A stretch of 64,000 bases of DNA from Brienomyrus brachyistius (GCF_023856365.1 NC_064548.1:7675642-7739641); one strand, 5' to 3'; counted from the first letter of the stretch, positions 34,554 to 49,038 are shown. A program made the numbers and translations. Notes: generated by a model from the letters alone, not told the origin.

Positions 34554-37500
34554 GTGTATGCTCCACATTGTATTCTAATGTGATATTTAGACTTAGGTTT
34601 AACAATATGAGTAAAGCAAGGAGTTATTCTACACATGGTGTTCTGACTAAACAAAAACAAGTATACTAAAATACAGATTAAGGAGTCAAAAAAGTAAAGT
34701 AAACATAACAGGCCACTTACACACAGATCTGATGACATGGTATGTGTAAACCTTAATCAATGCCTGCATGCCACCATGCTGTAATTAATTCATCATCCAA
34801 GAAACAATGTGATACCAGTATAAAATTTTGCAAAAAACAGGAACATCTATAAATAGTTGGCTTTAATAATGCATTAGTAAATCTGAGATTTTAATGTATG
34901 ATTTTAATGAGCCAATTTCACAGTTATTCTGATATGGACCCTATTCTGCCCTCAAACACTCCTTAGTCTTCAATTTTGTTTTTGATGTATATAGTGGACA
35001 GGACAGAGATTAATCAAGTGAGCCTTGAAAAAATGATCCCAAAATTAATTGTGCCTTAGAAGATCATAGTCACATGACAGGACGTGTTGTCTCCAAGCCA
35101 AACTATTGTTTTCAAAAGAAGACTGATTACCAAATGGGCTGGGGCTTCCGTGCCTGTCCCTGCGGTTTGTCCTGTGTTAATGTCCCTGTGTGGATAACAA
35201 CGTCAGCAGTAGACCTATGTGTAAACACAACACTACCATGACAACCTGAGCTGGAAAACAATAGCAGCAGCACCCTGATATAGACAACCGCAGATCATGG
35301 GGTCATGTAAAAGAAGCTATAGAGGGGGTCATCACATACTAATTTTCATTCTGCTATTAGTTACATTATTAAAGCAGTTATTTGCAGTGAACCATCTGTT
35401 CATTTGGATATAGTTAGTGCTTGATTTACACCATAAAGAGGATTCTGTAAAACACATCGGATGACAGCTGCTGACAATCTAACTTGACTGGGCATGTCTT
35501 AGATGGAACAGGGAAGGTGTGGGTAAGATAGCATGGCAATGTGCCTTTCCTTTCTGGTAATGGGCAGACTGAGACTCTAGGTTGGGAGGATTACTAACAT
35601 CAGAGGATATGTTCCTTAGATGATTGTTCGCTACCCCCAGGCTCACAGACAGAGAGGAAGCTGGAAGCACCTGCCTCCTTATCAGCTCACAGGTGCATCA
35701 AGTTTGCAAGCCATTAACGGTGACAGTAGTATGGCTAATGGTTGCAAGCCCCCCTTAATTTACATGCTGAACTTACACCCATCATGTGAAGAGCCTTCTT
35801 CTAAAATCTTGTCATTTACACAGTCAGGAAGCTCATATTAATGTCCCATTGTTGGTGCTAGCGGCAGTTTGGAGTGCGTCCCCCTGAAAACTACTGAAGT
35901 AGAGTCATTACATGAGTGCCAGCGAGCTGTCATGGGATCATTCCATGTTAAATCATCACACTTTTGGACCTCATCGTCACGGATTTTAACGAAACTTGGT
36001 ATGCTGATTTGGTCACATGAGTAACTCATGAAAGTGAAATTGGGCATGTCTGGGATCAATACTGAGGGAGATTTAAGCAAACAAAGCTTTAACCTTTTGG
36101 TGGGGGGCTTATGACTTTGACTGGCTATATTTACCTTAATGTAAGCTGCACAGAAGTGGTTCTTATATTGTTTAAAAACTATTGTCCAGCTCTATAGAAG
36201 TGGAGCAGAGCAACATCCATTCTGCTCTGATATCATGGAATCTCCGTAGAATAAAACTAGAGATTAGCTTACGCTTGAGTGCAGGGTAACGAGACAGTAA
36301 AATGCAGGAGGGCTCACTGTGGGTGGTGATCCAGCCATGGGTTTCATGGCTGAGCTCATGGTCTGCTGAGCAAACTCAAGTCCCTCTTACCTACACCACG
36401 CAACAGCTGGTTGGCAGCATGAAGGCTGTGCCTTCTTCTTTTTGCCTTACACTCTTCCTTTCCGTTGTGCTGTGAATGGCAGGCAGCATGCAAGCAACCG
36501 CCCCCCCGTTCCTCTCTCACGTGCTAAATTGGCAAGAGAGGTACTCGTACTGAGCATGCTCCTTACAAATGCCCTTCTTTCAGCGTGGAAACCGGTGAAA
36601 GCAGCAGACCTGTTCTAAGTTGTGAGTCTTTGTGTCTGTGTTTGTATGCACTTCTCAAGTGCTGACCTCCAGCCACTCATCGTCACCCTACTTCACCCCA
36701 ACTAAGCACACTGATGGCTAGTGGTCACTTCTGAAGCCAGGCAACTCAGTGAAGGGACTCAGGGTACTTCCTATGCTCCATCAATCATACACTCATCATT
36801 TCACATAATACCCCTGAACTAAAAACGAATTAGTCAAGATGCCACTCATTGATTTGACTGGCCAAAGAGGGAACATTCCAAACCAGCGAGACAAACACAG
36901 CCTATCACCTGCTTTGAACTCCCCAGGCACATGGGAGGGAGCGATCACGTGGCAGTAACTGTAATACAAAGAAAATGCGGGGTCTCCCTGGGAGATACTA
37001 CCCCACTGGGTGTCAGCCTAGGGCACCAGCATCTGCTGTGAGTCACTACCTAAACGGGGATTTAAACAGTCATCATTCTTACTCTGTTGATATTTAACTT
37101 CCACTCCACAAGACGGCCGCTGCTTGCTGTAGACACCTCTCTTTGTTTCTGCAGGGCACCTTGCGTCAGCGGAACTGCACCAGGGCTTAGTGTGCTGTAA
37201 ACATTTCACTGTGATCAGCGATAAGTCATCATATGACTGCGCTCCTGGGGCGTTCTGCCATGCCGGAAATCGATATGGCGCAAGGACTTGTTTTTAACCC
37301 AAACTCACACAAGCCAAATAAACAGCAAATGGCGAACCATAAATAGGAGATCCTGTCAAATCAATTAAAGTACAAAATGTCCTTTTTCTAATGGCATTTA
37401 ATTTCTTCTGTTATGGAGGCAGGTATATGTGTTACTGCACCTAAAAGCTCATGTCAGGATCCTATGGAGAGGGGGTTAGAAACAATTAAGAGAGTGATTA

Positions 37501-39452
37501 GGAGCAATCAGTCAGCACACACTTACTAGGGTGCCAAACATCCACTTCACTCATATCTAGTGAAATGAGAAGAACTAATCAGGAAAAGGAAAGCTCTCAG
37601 CAGTTACACAGTAACAAAGGAGTTGCATGCTTTTCAGTGGTCTGGAACTTCATTTGGCCAAATAATTTAATACAATTCTGCATTATGACAAGAGAATTAA
37701 CTGCTCCTACTTTCTCTTTGCTTATGGAGAAAGACAGGAGTCATGATGCGTGTCGTACAGCCAGCAAAAGTCACGACTTAGATTAAAATTAACAAGGGTT
37801 CTACTGATTCTTTAACAATTAATGGTCAGTGCATTACGAGCTGTGTTAAACCTTTTTCCAGAATAAGAAATGAGCAATGACGCATAAATTCAGTTTAGGA
37901 CCTGAGAAGAATCAGGCTGAAGGGAAAAAGAGGATTCAGACTAAAATAGAGGAGGTATTTGTTGGCTACCTTATTTTAGAGCACAAGGAATTTCAGCTAA
38001 AAAAACTTCCTTAAATCATAAAATAAAATAGAATGTAATGGTCATTCACCGTTATCCATTTACAAATCACTGAAAGCACTCAAAGCAGAGGAAAGCATGT
38101 TTAGAGCCTTTCTTATTAAAAGTGCCCTTCCGGAACATTTTGTGACATTCCAGCGTACACAATGGCTGCTCGTGTAATCTCTGAAAATGGAACAATGCAA
38201 AGCTACATGTTTATCAGGCTTTTTTACAACTTGGTGCAGGAGGCTATAAAAATGACTTTCCAGAAGATTCCACGTTTGGCGATGTCCCGGTGTAGCACGA
38301 TGTGGATCTTTGCTAATGGCCAGATGGGCAAACAATCACTCAAGTGTGGAGCAGCATAGCACAATGCACAATGGAATGGGTGTGTTCTTTGCCAAAACTC
38401 ACATTCATAATTACTAACCTCTCTTCTATGCATTTGTTTCTGCCTATAATCAACCTGTCCTCCGGTCTTCCTTGTTACAGTTCCACCATAGTTCCACCTC
38501 TAGGGTTCTCTACTGTTTTACATACATAATCTCTCTAGCCATCAGTCCCATGTCAACGTTGCCAGAAAGATGCTGCGTCTCACAGGATGATGCATTGCAG
38601 CCAGTTTATTCAGAGGACGCAATGACCCACTTGTCTGCGATCAGAATTTTCATGGAAAGTTCAATCAAGATTGATCAGTCAGACTGAGCTTCAGTTGTGT
38701 GTTCTCCATAAGACCCAAATCACATCTATAATGACCCCTAATTCAGGGTTTTTCTACCTGAAGGTCATCAACCAACAAGCCTATAATACTCTGAATACCA
38801 ACTATCCCCATCTGACATTAAAACCTAATCATTTTAGATATACAAATGCTAGAGGCCATCTTTAACAGCAAAAAGAGAAACCTGCTGCCATGTTCCATAC
38901 AACTCGTAACCTTATTCACTATCAATTTCACCATTTCCCATTTGAGGAACCATCCTCATGTCTTGTTTGCCCATTTCAGACAGGTCTATGCAGTAATTAA
39001 ATACACACATCCATCTTTGAGCTCAACCACTGTGCCAATCGCCAGCTTCATGTATGATTTTAGGTCTGTTCCTAAAACAGGCTATCAGATACGTACAGAG
39101 TATGAAGAGAATGAAGGAGCAGCTGGCAGAATCAATACCCCTTGCCTTGAGGAATCTATTTCCCTCAAATACTCCTCCCCAGTATTCCTGAGTAATCTAT
39201 ATTACTGCCAAAGCAAAAGGCACACTAATACATTCAAGTCATGTTATTTTCATGCTAATGATGTTAAGAAAAAACAGATTTGTAGCTTCAATATTTACAA
39301 AAGAGAGGACACAACGTCTTTTCGTCAGGAAGGAAGTAATGAAAATACTGTGAGGTTGGCTTCACACACAGGAACGAATGAGTCAAATTCATGGGCGGCA
39401 GTCTGTTTTGGGCTTAATGTGTAAAACACCACGTCACACTCAGCCCTTCCTG

Positions 39453-40090
39453 ATGCACCGATTCCATTTTTTCCAGGGCTGATACGATCCCGATACCTGA
39501 ACAGAGAGTGTCGGCCAATATGAGTACCGATCCAATACCAGAGCTCTTTTTTTAAATTAGTAAATACTAATGAAAAAAAATGTATGCCAAAAAGCTTTGT
39601 TAATTAGGCTGCTAGAAAAATACATAACATACTGTTCCACCTCATTTCTACATCTTGTTTTAAGCGTTTTTCTGGTATTTGCAGTTCAATTTGACTATTT
39701 TCCATTAAATTATATGCAAATGGAAAATGTTTAAATTACCCCACAATGTGTCTCACACTGGCAACAGCGTCACTTACATTTTGTTGAGATAACAGCCCCT
39801 CATGTATCACAAGCTGTAGCGAGTGAGCAAAACAGCCGAAGCTCGCGACTACCAAATCATCCATTGCTTTTTTCATATTATTCACGTTGTCTCGCACAAT
39901 TGTGAGCACTTTCTTTAGTGGGATTTTCCACTACACGCTACTTCCACCTCTCAAAACTTTCTTTTTACAAAGATTGGAAATCACTGTGCTACTAGTTCTT
40001 GTTTCAAGCATAAAATACTTCAGGATCGTCATCCTCTTATCTGACGTTCTTACGCTCCTCCTACTGCAAAGGGTATGCACATGACATCAC
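39453..40090 (-). mobile_element. hAT transposon remnant
   Basis: On the minus strand 39912-39739 encodes KVLTIVRDNVNNMKKAMDDL and then FGCFAHSLQLVIHEGLLSQ, the conserved RNaseH-fold part of hAT/ZBED-type transposases (DNAxNM...CxAHxLxL). The flank at 39453 begins GATGCACCGATTCC and continues with GATACGATCCCGATACC, typical of the ends of one fish hAT family. Only a fragment of the transposase remains. Confidence 0.7.
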
Positions 40091-40179
40091 AGCAGGAGGA
40101 AGTCACAGTGCTCACACCAAGTCAGTGACAAAAAATCAGAGTGGCAGCATCAGCCTTCCACCTGAATGGTGCAAAAGCA

Positions 40180-40256
40180 CATCTAAAAAGGGAAAGAGCT
40201 GTTGTGCAATTAACTGTACAAATCAGTTTAGCAAGAAATAGGAGCTATCTTTTTAC
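40180..40256 (+). pseudogene. THAP-domain fragment
   Basis: Plus-strand translation gives KGKSCCAINCTNQFSKK, a stop, then ELSFY. The paired cysteines followed by LSFY match the start of a THAP zinc-binding domain, as found in P-element-like transposases and host THAP proteins. It is too short and broken to be functional. Confidence 0.5.
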
Positions 40257-42955
40257 TAAATAAAACTAAATAAGTAAGTATCAGACATGAATCTGTCATG
40301 TACTGCCAATCCCAAACATCAGATCTGTGCACCATTACTACCAATATTTTCACAAAACATTAAATTTGCCTTTAACTAAGAGGCTATTCTTCCCAAAAGA
40401 TGTCATTGTGAAATGGTACATTCTCCAATGTGTCTTCAATAATAATCATGCCACTGTCTGAGTACTACAGTTAACATGCAATTGCTTTGCTTAAAGTGGT
40501 AGCAGGTCATGTTTCACATTCAGTTTAAAGATACCTACTCGGGAAAATTATAGGTGTTTACATGGATATGTTACACTGTGAAGACTTTCAAGAAGTGGAT
40601 CCACTCAGTATATCAGCACCTGTTTGTTTGTGCTTGGTTACCTAAGCACAAATTATAAAACAGTGTTTTCTTTACTGAAAGGGGTAAGTTTTACTGCACT
40701 ATAGCTGTAAGGCCTACTGATCCCAGTTTCGTTTACAAACAAAAAGTTCCAGGAAAAAAAATTAGAGACTCACACTGCTGGCTTGACAAGGCAAGCCACC
40801 GGGTGAGGACCCCAGCAGAGCCCTTGTGAGGCAAAGGCTTCCTAGGTTCTGACCCACAGACACTGTTCCACGAGAAGGTAAAGTGGGAGGAAGTGGTACA
40901 GAAGAATGACCATTTCATTTATGGTTCCTAATTTAAATAGTATCACATTTAAAAGTTTGAATGACTTTGTGTTACCTATATCACTTTCACAAAGGTCAGT
41001 GTCAGAAAATCACTCTGCTATGAGTTCACTGCCTCTTCACTGGAATGAATTCAATTGAAATTGTAACGATCTTCATTACGAGTCTCGTACCTCTGGAAAT
41101 GACTATAATCAGACTGATTGGATTGTTATTATCACAGCATTTACCTCAATTTTCAAAACAGGATTAATTGTGAGATCTGAAGTAACTCTATCTGATATTT
41201 TATTTAAGGTGTTTTGAATAACTTCAGGGTAATATAGGTACTATTCTCATTATGTGTAACACTGACTTTTTCAAGCTTAATTGATTTTGCCAGATAAAAC
41301 AGTACAACATCACTTTCAATGTGTTTATTTCATATCTTTTTTAAGTATTTTTGGGGCTCTAGAATAATGTTATGATCACAAGCTGCATCCCAGAGACTGA
41401 AACCAAGTCAGCAAGGGACAGCACACATATCAGAGAAAGGTACATTAATTGGCGTAGCTGCCATGTGGTGAGGGGACTCGTGATGGAATTAACTGGCCAT
41501 CCCAATAAACGGGTATATATAAAAAGGAGAAAAATAACAGAACGTGCATTTTTGGGTTTTACTTCAGGGCATGTGGCCAAGACTGAAATAAATACTGTCA
41601 ACACCAACAACTTACATCACCATAAGAGTAACAAGCTAAAAATAAAACAAGCTAAAATTAGCAATTTCTTTTCCACAATGAAAACTGTAGTGATGCCACT
41701 TCTAACGAGATCTGCTGTTTCATACCACTAACAATTTCCCTCTCACTTACCCCTGAGTGCTTAACACATATGAATATTCACAAGAAAATGATGGATGGTG
41801 ATAGCGAGAGCTGCTTTTTGGCAGAATCCCTCATTGCTATACCAGTTTTTAATGACAGTAACGGACTGCTCTTGCTTGCATAATTTCAGCGACCTGCCTG
41901 TGTCTCCTGGCTGTATTCACTATCAAGTTGTTTTTCCACTGGAGAACAGAAGTAGGTCTGCCAGGCATATTATCGCATGGCTACTGGTACCGAACAGCTG
42001 CATTGCTAATCAATTTTGTGTCACAAAAGGACCCCATTGTTCATTCTTGCTTATCGATACTTTCGCACAGTACCCATTTAATGTATTATTATTTTTTCAT
42101 TACAGTGCCCTTATCAACCCTGTGCTACATCTCTCAGTCAGCATTACTCTGACTACCATGGGTACGATTGGCTGCATGAATAAGACAATTAACAATTTAC
42201 TGGTTAAGCACTCTGGCAACAATAAACAACACCCTGAAGAGTCCATGTTACCAGAACACTAAGATTTGCAAAATGCACATCATACATCACAACTGGCTGG
42301 CCTCACACTGCAGCAATGCTAACACAACTGATCATTCATTATGCCCCTTATGTAATTAGCAGTGTTGCACAATGGCATTCATGGATGCACCAAAAGTGTG
42401 CCATCTGCCTGGGTCCTTTGTGCACTATCATTCTGCAGGGCAAGGACTGGGTGAGATTGGGGGGGGTGTGGTGGGGGGACAGGAAGGAGAGCGTGACGCA
42501 TTGCCTCACTCTTTCTCGCTTGTTCTGTGACTGCCGGACTCCATCCAGCTGCAAATGCTGTTGTAGGGGACACAATGAGACCTATTTATAATACCGTCGC
42601 ACATTACACATTAACACTAAGGTGCATCACGCAGGAGGAAGTGTGGCACAATGGCAGGCATGGCATAGAAAGGTCAAGTGACCCAACATCGCGAGCAGCA
42701 AGCCCAGATTCTGAGCCTGCTTGAGGTTGGTGAGGTCAAAAGACAAAGGCTCCTAGTAGACCTGCACATCCTGTGCTTATGTGCACAGAATAAAATCGTT
42801 TTATGGAGAAACAAACAGAGAAAGAGCAACTTCAGGATGGTTTTACATCAGCAAGGGCAGAACCATCCTACTGAGCCAGGCTACCAGCTTGGGGATAGGG
42901 AGTCTTGTGAGGCCCCGTGCACAACGACAGCAACATTATGGGTCTTCATTAATTA

Positions 42956-42956
<1 letters not shown>

Positions 42957-42986
<30 letters not shown>
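42957..42986. repeat. (ATT)n microsatellite
   Basis: Ten uninterrupted copies of a trinucleotide ATT/TTA. Confidence 0.9.
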
Positions 42987-44749
42987 TCATTGTTTAACTG
43001 ATGCTTTATTCAGTTCACCTTAAAATATTACCACGTTCAGAATGTCATATTTTACTGAATCAATTAAGCTTAAGTCCCTCCAAGTACTCCTACCGAGACA
43101 GGAACAATTAACCTTCAGGTTATAAGACTATGGTCTGAATCTTCATGCTACCCAATCCTCCAGTCTACTGAGAACAGGAAGGACCACAAACCAGGGCCTT
43201 TCCATGACTTAGCAAACACATATCATTGGAGTCACTTGTAAAAATTAACCTAACACTGTCACCAAAATAGAACAGAAGTTTATATTTTATATACTAGCAG
43301 CTTTTGACTTGCTGCTAGTCACATCATTTGAGGACAGAGGGAAAAGTGCTTATAATAAACTGTTGTGAATATTGATCTGCCCTGTCATTTTTATTGATAA
43401 TTCATGCTGATTTCTGGAATGGCTTATAATGATTTAATAGTAAGAATGTTCAGTAAATCCTCTCTTATCCACAAAATCTGGAAGCATTAAAAAAACAGAC
43501 TATTGTCATGGTCCAGACATTTATGACAAAGAATAATCTGCATTACAATATTAATACCTCATTAGTTATGGCATTTCAACATGTGTTTTATTACAAGATG
43601 ACCTGAATGATTAATTAAATGCATTGATTTGAGGCATTTAATTTGTTGTAATAAAATTAACTCACTATAGTAATGCAATTTTGTTCCAAGTGGAAAAAGT
43701 GCACTGTTTTCTATTTCACATACATCAGCAATTGGCAGAGAGCATTTCTCCTACTAGCCATACCACTAACAAAGTCTAAGTAATTACCCTAGTTTATTAA
43801 CTCCAAAGCTATTGACTTCTGTTGTCAATCTTTGAGACATGCCAGCTAAGAGCTATTCAATCAACTACAGCTCCAATCTGACTGTCTGATATATTGCTGA
43901 AATAAATCCTGACCTCATATAAGAGAAAAGCCTACGGGGCTGATTATACCCAGTATACCAAAGGAGTGATAACACAATTCTGTATCATCCCCCAGTACAC
44001 TCCATTCTGTCATTCATCACCTGACCCAGCCGCAGTCTGAAGGGAATCCTGGGGTTGTTGGCTGCAACACTATACGTGATTTTATGCAAATGTGTTGAAT
44101 TATACATAGCAGAATCTCTGCTTACTATTACAATAAGCTTCAAAGTAGCATTATTTTAAGGCTGACCCAGTCCTTAAATCTGGGAAATTCTGCTGAAGGC
44201 TGTATTTCCCCAAAGCAAGCCCATAAATCAAAGACATTAGCAGATGGGAAGATGTCCTTTGCTTGTGTCTTCAGTCACCCCTGGGGCAACCAAAGGAGAA
44301 GCAACCCCTTTGGACAGGAGGCATTGCCTGTCCCATGGGACCACGCATTGTATGCAAAAGTCTCCAACCTCTTTATATTCAGATTTAAATGCTGTCCACA
44401 TCTAAGAAGCATTTCAGACAAATCAATCACAATCAATATTTAATCTGCCCTATTAGGGAACTGACAAGGCTTTGCATCAAATGTGCACTGAACAATAACA
44501 TACCAAAAACTAAATTTTCAACACTGCATTTCAACTTTACCCTCTATACAAAGCACAGTCTACGCAATGCACCTTACCTGAGGAAAAACTGCAAAATGTT
44601 GTGAAGAGGAAATAAAAATCGTAAGAAGCCTACTCCTGGTGTAAACCACATAATATACATAAATCCTACAAAAAGCCCTTTGCCTTCTCTGTAATATTCC
44701 AGGAGACTTTCTCACCGCTGGCACGGCAGCTATACTCTCCTTTAGGCTT

Positions 44750-46260
44750 ACATTCGCGGCTGGCTTCTCCAAACAATGACGGTCTCCGGGGCCTTGACAC
44801 TGATGCCAATATCCTGAGTGAGACCCTCTTCGTGTCACCAACCCCAGCGCGCGCTTACTAAAGAGCCGGCACGGCCGCCTCCCTCGTGCCTGAGCCAGTG
44901 ACGTCAGGACACAAAGACCGTCAGAAGACATCTCAAAGGGACACGGCGCCCCCCTCCGACTGGTGGCTGTTCACACTCTGTAAATAACGGCATAAAACCC
45001 GAGGAGGGTAGCGTCAAGCACGCCATCAGGCGCTCCAACACATTTACGGTATTTTAAAACTCTTCTGAAAATTACGAAAACAGCCACAGTCATCTCCTAA
45101 AATTAGCACTTTTAAATGACATTTTCCTAGTTACTGAGTAAATTAATTGTTTGGGCTTATGTATCGAATCTCGAAGTTAACTGAGAAATTACTTTGCCGT
45201 ATATGCTATTAACGAGAATTAAAAATGTTTCCGAAAATAAAAACATTTTTTTTCCAAAAAGCTGAAAAATACCAACCAAAAGGAGATATAAAATTAAAAT
45301 AGATTTCAAACTAAATTTGATATAAATTTTAACTGTTATAGTGTGGTTATATCCAGAAACAGCACCTCTGACAGGAAAGGTGTATTCTTTTATTTCACTT
45401 GGGATATTAAGTTACACGCCTATAATGTTCTCTTGGGGTTGTCTATACTGGGAGATAAACAGAAACAAAGGCTAACGCATTGTGCATGTTCTCGATCCTC
45501 CAGAGGTGGACTACATCGCAGTGATTAGCCTACATTTTGGTAAAACAAAGAACAGTAATCGGGGTACCTGGCCAGAGACTACACGTGGAGACTAGCTGCC
45601 CCGCCTGCCCAAAGCTCAGCAAATATGCGCTACAATATACCGCCCCGTATCGCTTAATGTCACCAGAAAACCGCTGCTCTGCATTACGGAAAAAGCAGAA
45701 CATGTGAGCAGCGCAGGATCCAGCACCTGCCCGAGAACCACGTAGACAAAGAGAGACGGGCAAATTTACACCACCGGCAGCCCTCATCGTTATTTAACCT
45801 GTGAAAGTCACTTAAGCGGAGCAGAAGCGTCACGATAATACAGAAAGGCAACAAAAGCGTGCGCTGGCCAAGTTTTCTCAGCTAAACGTCCCGGGGACGA
45901 TATTTGTTTGCTTGGTCATTTCCCCAAGAGCCACAGAACGAGGCAGCCTCTCACACATCGCCGTATTTACCGACCTCTCTCCGTCCTGAAAGTTGTCCGA
46001 GGTGAAATATCCTTGTGGAGAATCGTCACCGGCGAAATGACGTTTCCCCCGGCGGTCTGAGAACACAGCTCCAGCCGGTATCAAACACATTCATCCGCTG
46101 CGAAGGTTTGACGTGACGGCTCTCCGCCGCTTACCGGGACTGGATTCTGTTGTTTTTTGTTTGTTTTTTTTTTAACCGGGGATCCGGCAGCACCGCGTAA
46201 TCCTCAACCGTCCGCGAGGCAACCGCCCCCCCACGCACACATACATACGTCTCCTTGGAA
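44750..46260. promoter_or_regulatory. GC-rich region with a full CRE, candidate promoter
   Basis: The flanks (44750-44960 and about 45560-46250) are CpG-rich compared with the AT-rich DNA around them. A perfect CRE palindrome TGACGTCA lies at 44899-44906 near GCGCGCGC-like sequence. It could drive a 5' non-coding exon of the minus-strand RhoGEF or an unseen gene on either strand. No exon is proved. Confidence 0.35.
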
Positions 46261-47015
46261 ACTGCTCAAGGCAAGCGTTTACTTTGCAGCTGATTGGTTA
46301 AAGGCGAAGAAACGGCGAGCCTCGTCGGGAATTCGCTTATCCTCGTGAACCTGAAGTACATACATCAGCTGTTCTTAGGGCAGGAGCCACATGATTACCT
46401 GAAGAATACTGTACCTTATTCATCTTACAGCGGCCTTACTGCACCTCCTTTTGTATGGGAAGAACATGCAACCTGCACACACAGGGAAGCGGCAGGGTTC
46501 AAGCCCCCAACCCGAAGGCGTGAGGGGATAGGGTTACAGACTGACATACCGTGCCACTTTGCTATAATGGTGGAATTTATGTTTTATAATACAAGAACAC
46601 TACTAATAATAAACTGATAACCACGATTGCTCTTAAAACGTCTAATTGCGTTTACACTCGATGTTTAAGGATGTACTGCCTGGAATAGGCAACTTGACCA
46701 GGATGTGCAGTTAAAAGACGAATGGATAATAACATATAATCCACGTCCTGTCTTTACATTTCAACAATGTTGAGTTAGGGATTTTTTCTATATTCTTTAG
46801 GTTATCCTCCCAGATATATCAGTGAATGTGTGTGTGGAAACTACACTGTTTACAGGTGTGGCCTCAGTTACTCAGGTGATTGGTAGGTATGTAGGCCTAC
46901 GCATTTGAAAGTTCCCTATAGCTGCAGTGTCTGGTATAGCCTGATCAGTTACTTGGATGTGGAAAACATGTTACATAGCTGAAAAGCACAATAAGCTGGA
47001 AGATGGTGAGCAATT

Positions 47016-47142
47016 CCTGCAATGGGCTGGTCCCCCATCCTGGGTTGTTCCCTGCCTCGTGCCCATTGCTTCTGGGATAGGCTCCGGACCCCCCGCGACC
47101 CAGTAGGATAAGCAGTTTGGAAAATGGATCGATGGATGGATG
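47016..47142 (+). mobile_element. 5'-truncated V-SINE-like copy
   Basis: Only the 3' half remains: CAATGGGCTGGTCCCCCATC, GGGATAGGCTCCGGACCCCC, CGACCCAGTAGGATAAGC and a (TGGA)n tail. The orientation is plus. Confidence 0.85.
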
Positions 47143-48203
47143 GTGAGCAATTCATTGCTGTTGTTTATGTAAAAAAAAAAAGTTAAGTAAACCCCATGTC
47201 TGATGAACAGCCATAAAACCATTAAGGAGCCAAACGTATACATTTATATCTGTTAAAGGTTAGGTATGCTGGCCTTACATTACCTCCTGGGTTTGGAGGC
47301 TCTGCAGTGTGTGCATGTTGTCCTTAAGCACATTGCTGAATGAATCACTTACCTAATCAAATGAATTTAGTCGTCTATATGTATTACAAGTATCTCAGTA
47401 CAGAGCGATGGCAAACCTGACCACACAATTGGCAGTTTAGGCCAATGGTAACACTGACTGCCAATGCATGCAATCAAGTGAAAAACTCAATAATCAACCA
47501 TACATAATAAAAATTAATACAAATGTAAAACATAGACATAATGAGGTGACTGATCAATACTCATACTCCTGAAATCTGACCCCATATGATTATATATGAA
47601 GAAGGTCATCAAAGCATAAAATAGGTTCACAGTACATGTAGCTCAACTGCACTCTCTCTCTCCTTCCAAATACAAGATTAATATATCAAGGTCCTGAGGT
47701 AATTTAATTAGTTGGGGTACCTACCTACCCAGCATAAGATTCCCCCTCTAACATCATTACTGATTCTGTAACTTAAATCACTTACGCCCGCTGCAATATC
47801 AGCAGAAGCAAATACATTATTTAAGTGTTTAAAAATTGAATAACTAATGTAATAAAGAGCTTGGAGCAATCAATTAATGTAAAAATATCAACCAGTTTAA
47901 AACACCTATAAGTTTGTCTAATTCGCATTAAACCTTTTTTTTTCGCTTTGACATACCGTGTAATCATTTCTGATTCTAGGTGGCTAATGGAAAGGATACG
48001 TAAATGAAGGTATAACAGTTACTGCAGCCCTGTAGTGCAGGCCCAGTTAAAAGGGTAAATCTACCGAGATCGTGGCTGCCGTCAGTTTGTGAAGGTTCTC
48101 CTACTATCAAAATTCACCCTCTGCTGCCCTCTGCTGGAACTGCATCTCTGCACATGGTTTTTTTCAGCAATGATAAATGCAGTTCTGAATGTGACTCATC
48201 TCC

Positions 48204-48527
48204 ATCCATTTCCACGTATCCTACTGGGTCGCGGGAAGCAATGGGCACGAGGCAGGGAACAACCCAGGATGGGGGGCCAGCCCATCGCAGGGCACACTCA
48301 CACACCATTCACTCACACATGCACATCTATGGGCAATTTAGCAACTCCAATTAGCCTCAGCATGTTTTTGGACTGTGGGGGGAAACCGGAGTATCCGGAG
48401 GAAACCCCACGATGACATGGGGAGAACACGCAAACTCCGCACACATGCAACCCAGGCGGAGACTCGACCCCGGGTCCCAGAGGTGTGAGGCAACAGTGCT
48501 AACCACTGCACCACCATGCCACCCCTT
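48204..48527 (-). mobile_element. Full-length V-SINE-like copy with perfect target-site duplication
   Basis: On the minus strand the order is head TGGTGCAGTGGTTAGCAC (A box), GGGGTCGAGTCTCC (B box), body and a tail ending near the ATCC repeats at 48204. A 13-base direct repeat GTGACTCATCTCC flanks it at 48191-48203 and 48528-48540. The uninterrupted match to the family layout and the perfect duplication mark a recent insertion. Confidence 0.92.
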
Positions 48528-49038
48528 GTGACTCATCTCCTTCTACAATAATGTTTTTCCAACTTCTAATAAGCATTCAAGAGTTTTTAGATACACTTTC
48601 ACAAGGATATTAATATGACTTGATGAATTAATAACAAATTAGAATTCTGGAAACATTGTCATTTTTCAAGTAAAAGAAAATCAGACTAAGCACATTTAGA
48701 ATAGGTCAAGTGTAGTATAGTTTATTAGCAATATGAAGAAAGTTTTAGCAGAATTAAATAGTTATTTAAAAATTCTTCTCCAATGGAGGATATTGGCTTA
48801 ACCCTAAAAGCAACATATATACACACTGTAAAATTACTTAAGAAAAGTAAAAGTAAAATGAAATGGGAACAATCTTTCAAAAGGTTTCAAAACAGTAGGT
48901 AAATCTGTATCACAACATATTATTTCTGTTAGTATTTATCCAGGCCTAGATGAGCCATTCTATTCATCAGCAGCGACTCCTTCATATTAAATTCTTTAAA
49001 AATCTTAAATTTCATGTCACTATCACGTAATTTTAATA

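Larger units (their letters stand above)
30047..44700. other. Long interval without a recognised gene
   Basis: Apart from the repeats listed separately I see no exon with family support in 14.6 kb. The sequence is AT-rich and may be a long 5' intron of the RhoGEF or intergenic DNA. The longest open frame (38846-39424, plus, 192 codons) has no recognisable domain. A short repeat with TTTATTGATCCCAGAGGGAT, common at fish retroelement ends, lies at about 30175-30300. Confidence 0.5.

Noticed and set aside
38846..39424. 192-codon plus-strand open frame
   Set aside because: No family motif, skewed composition and no splice or promoter context. In a window this size one frame of this length by chance is not surprising.
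41795..42262. 155-codon plus-strand open frame with hydrophobic stretches
   Set aside because: No domain or consistent membrane topology is recognisable, and there is no splice support.
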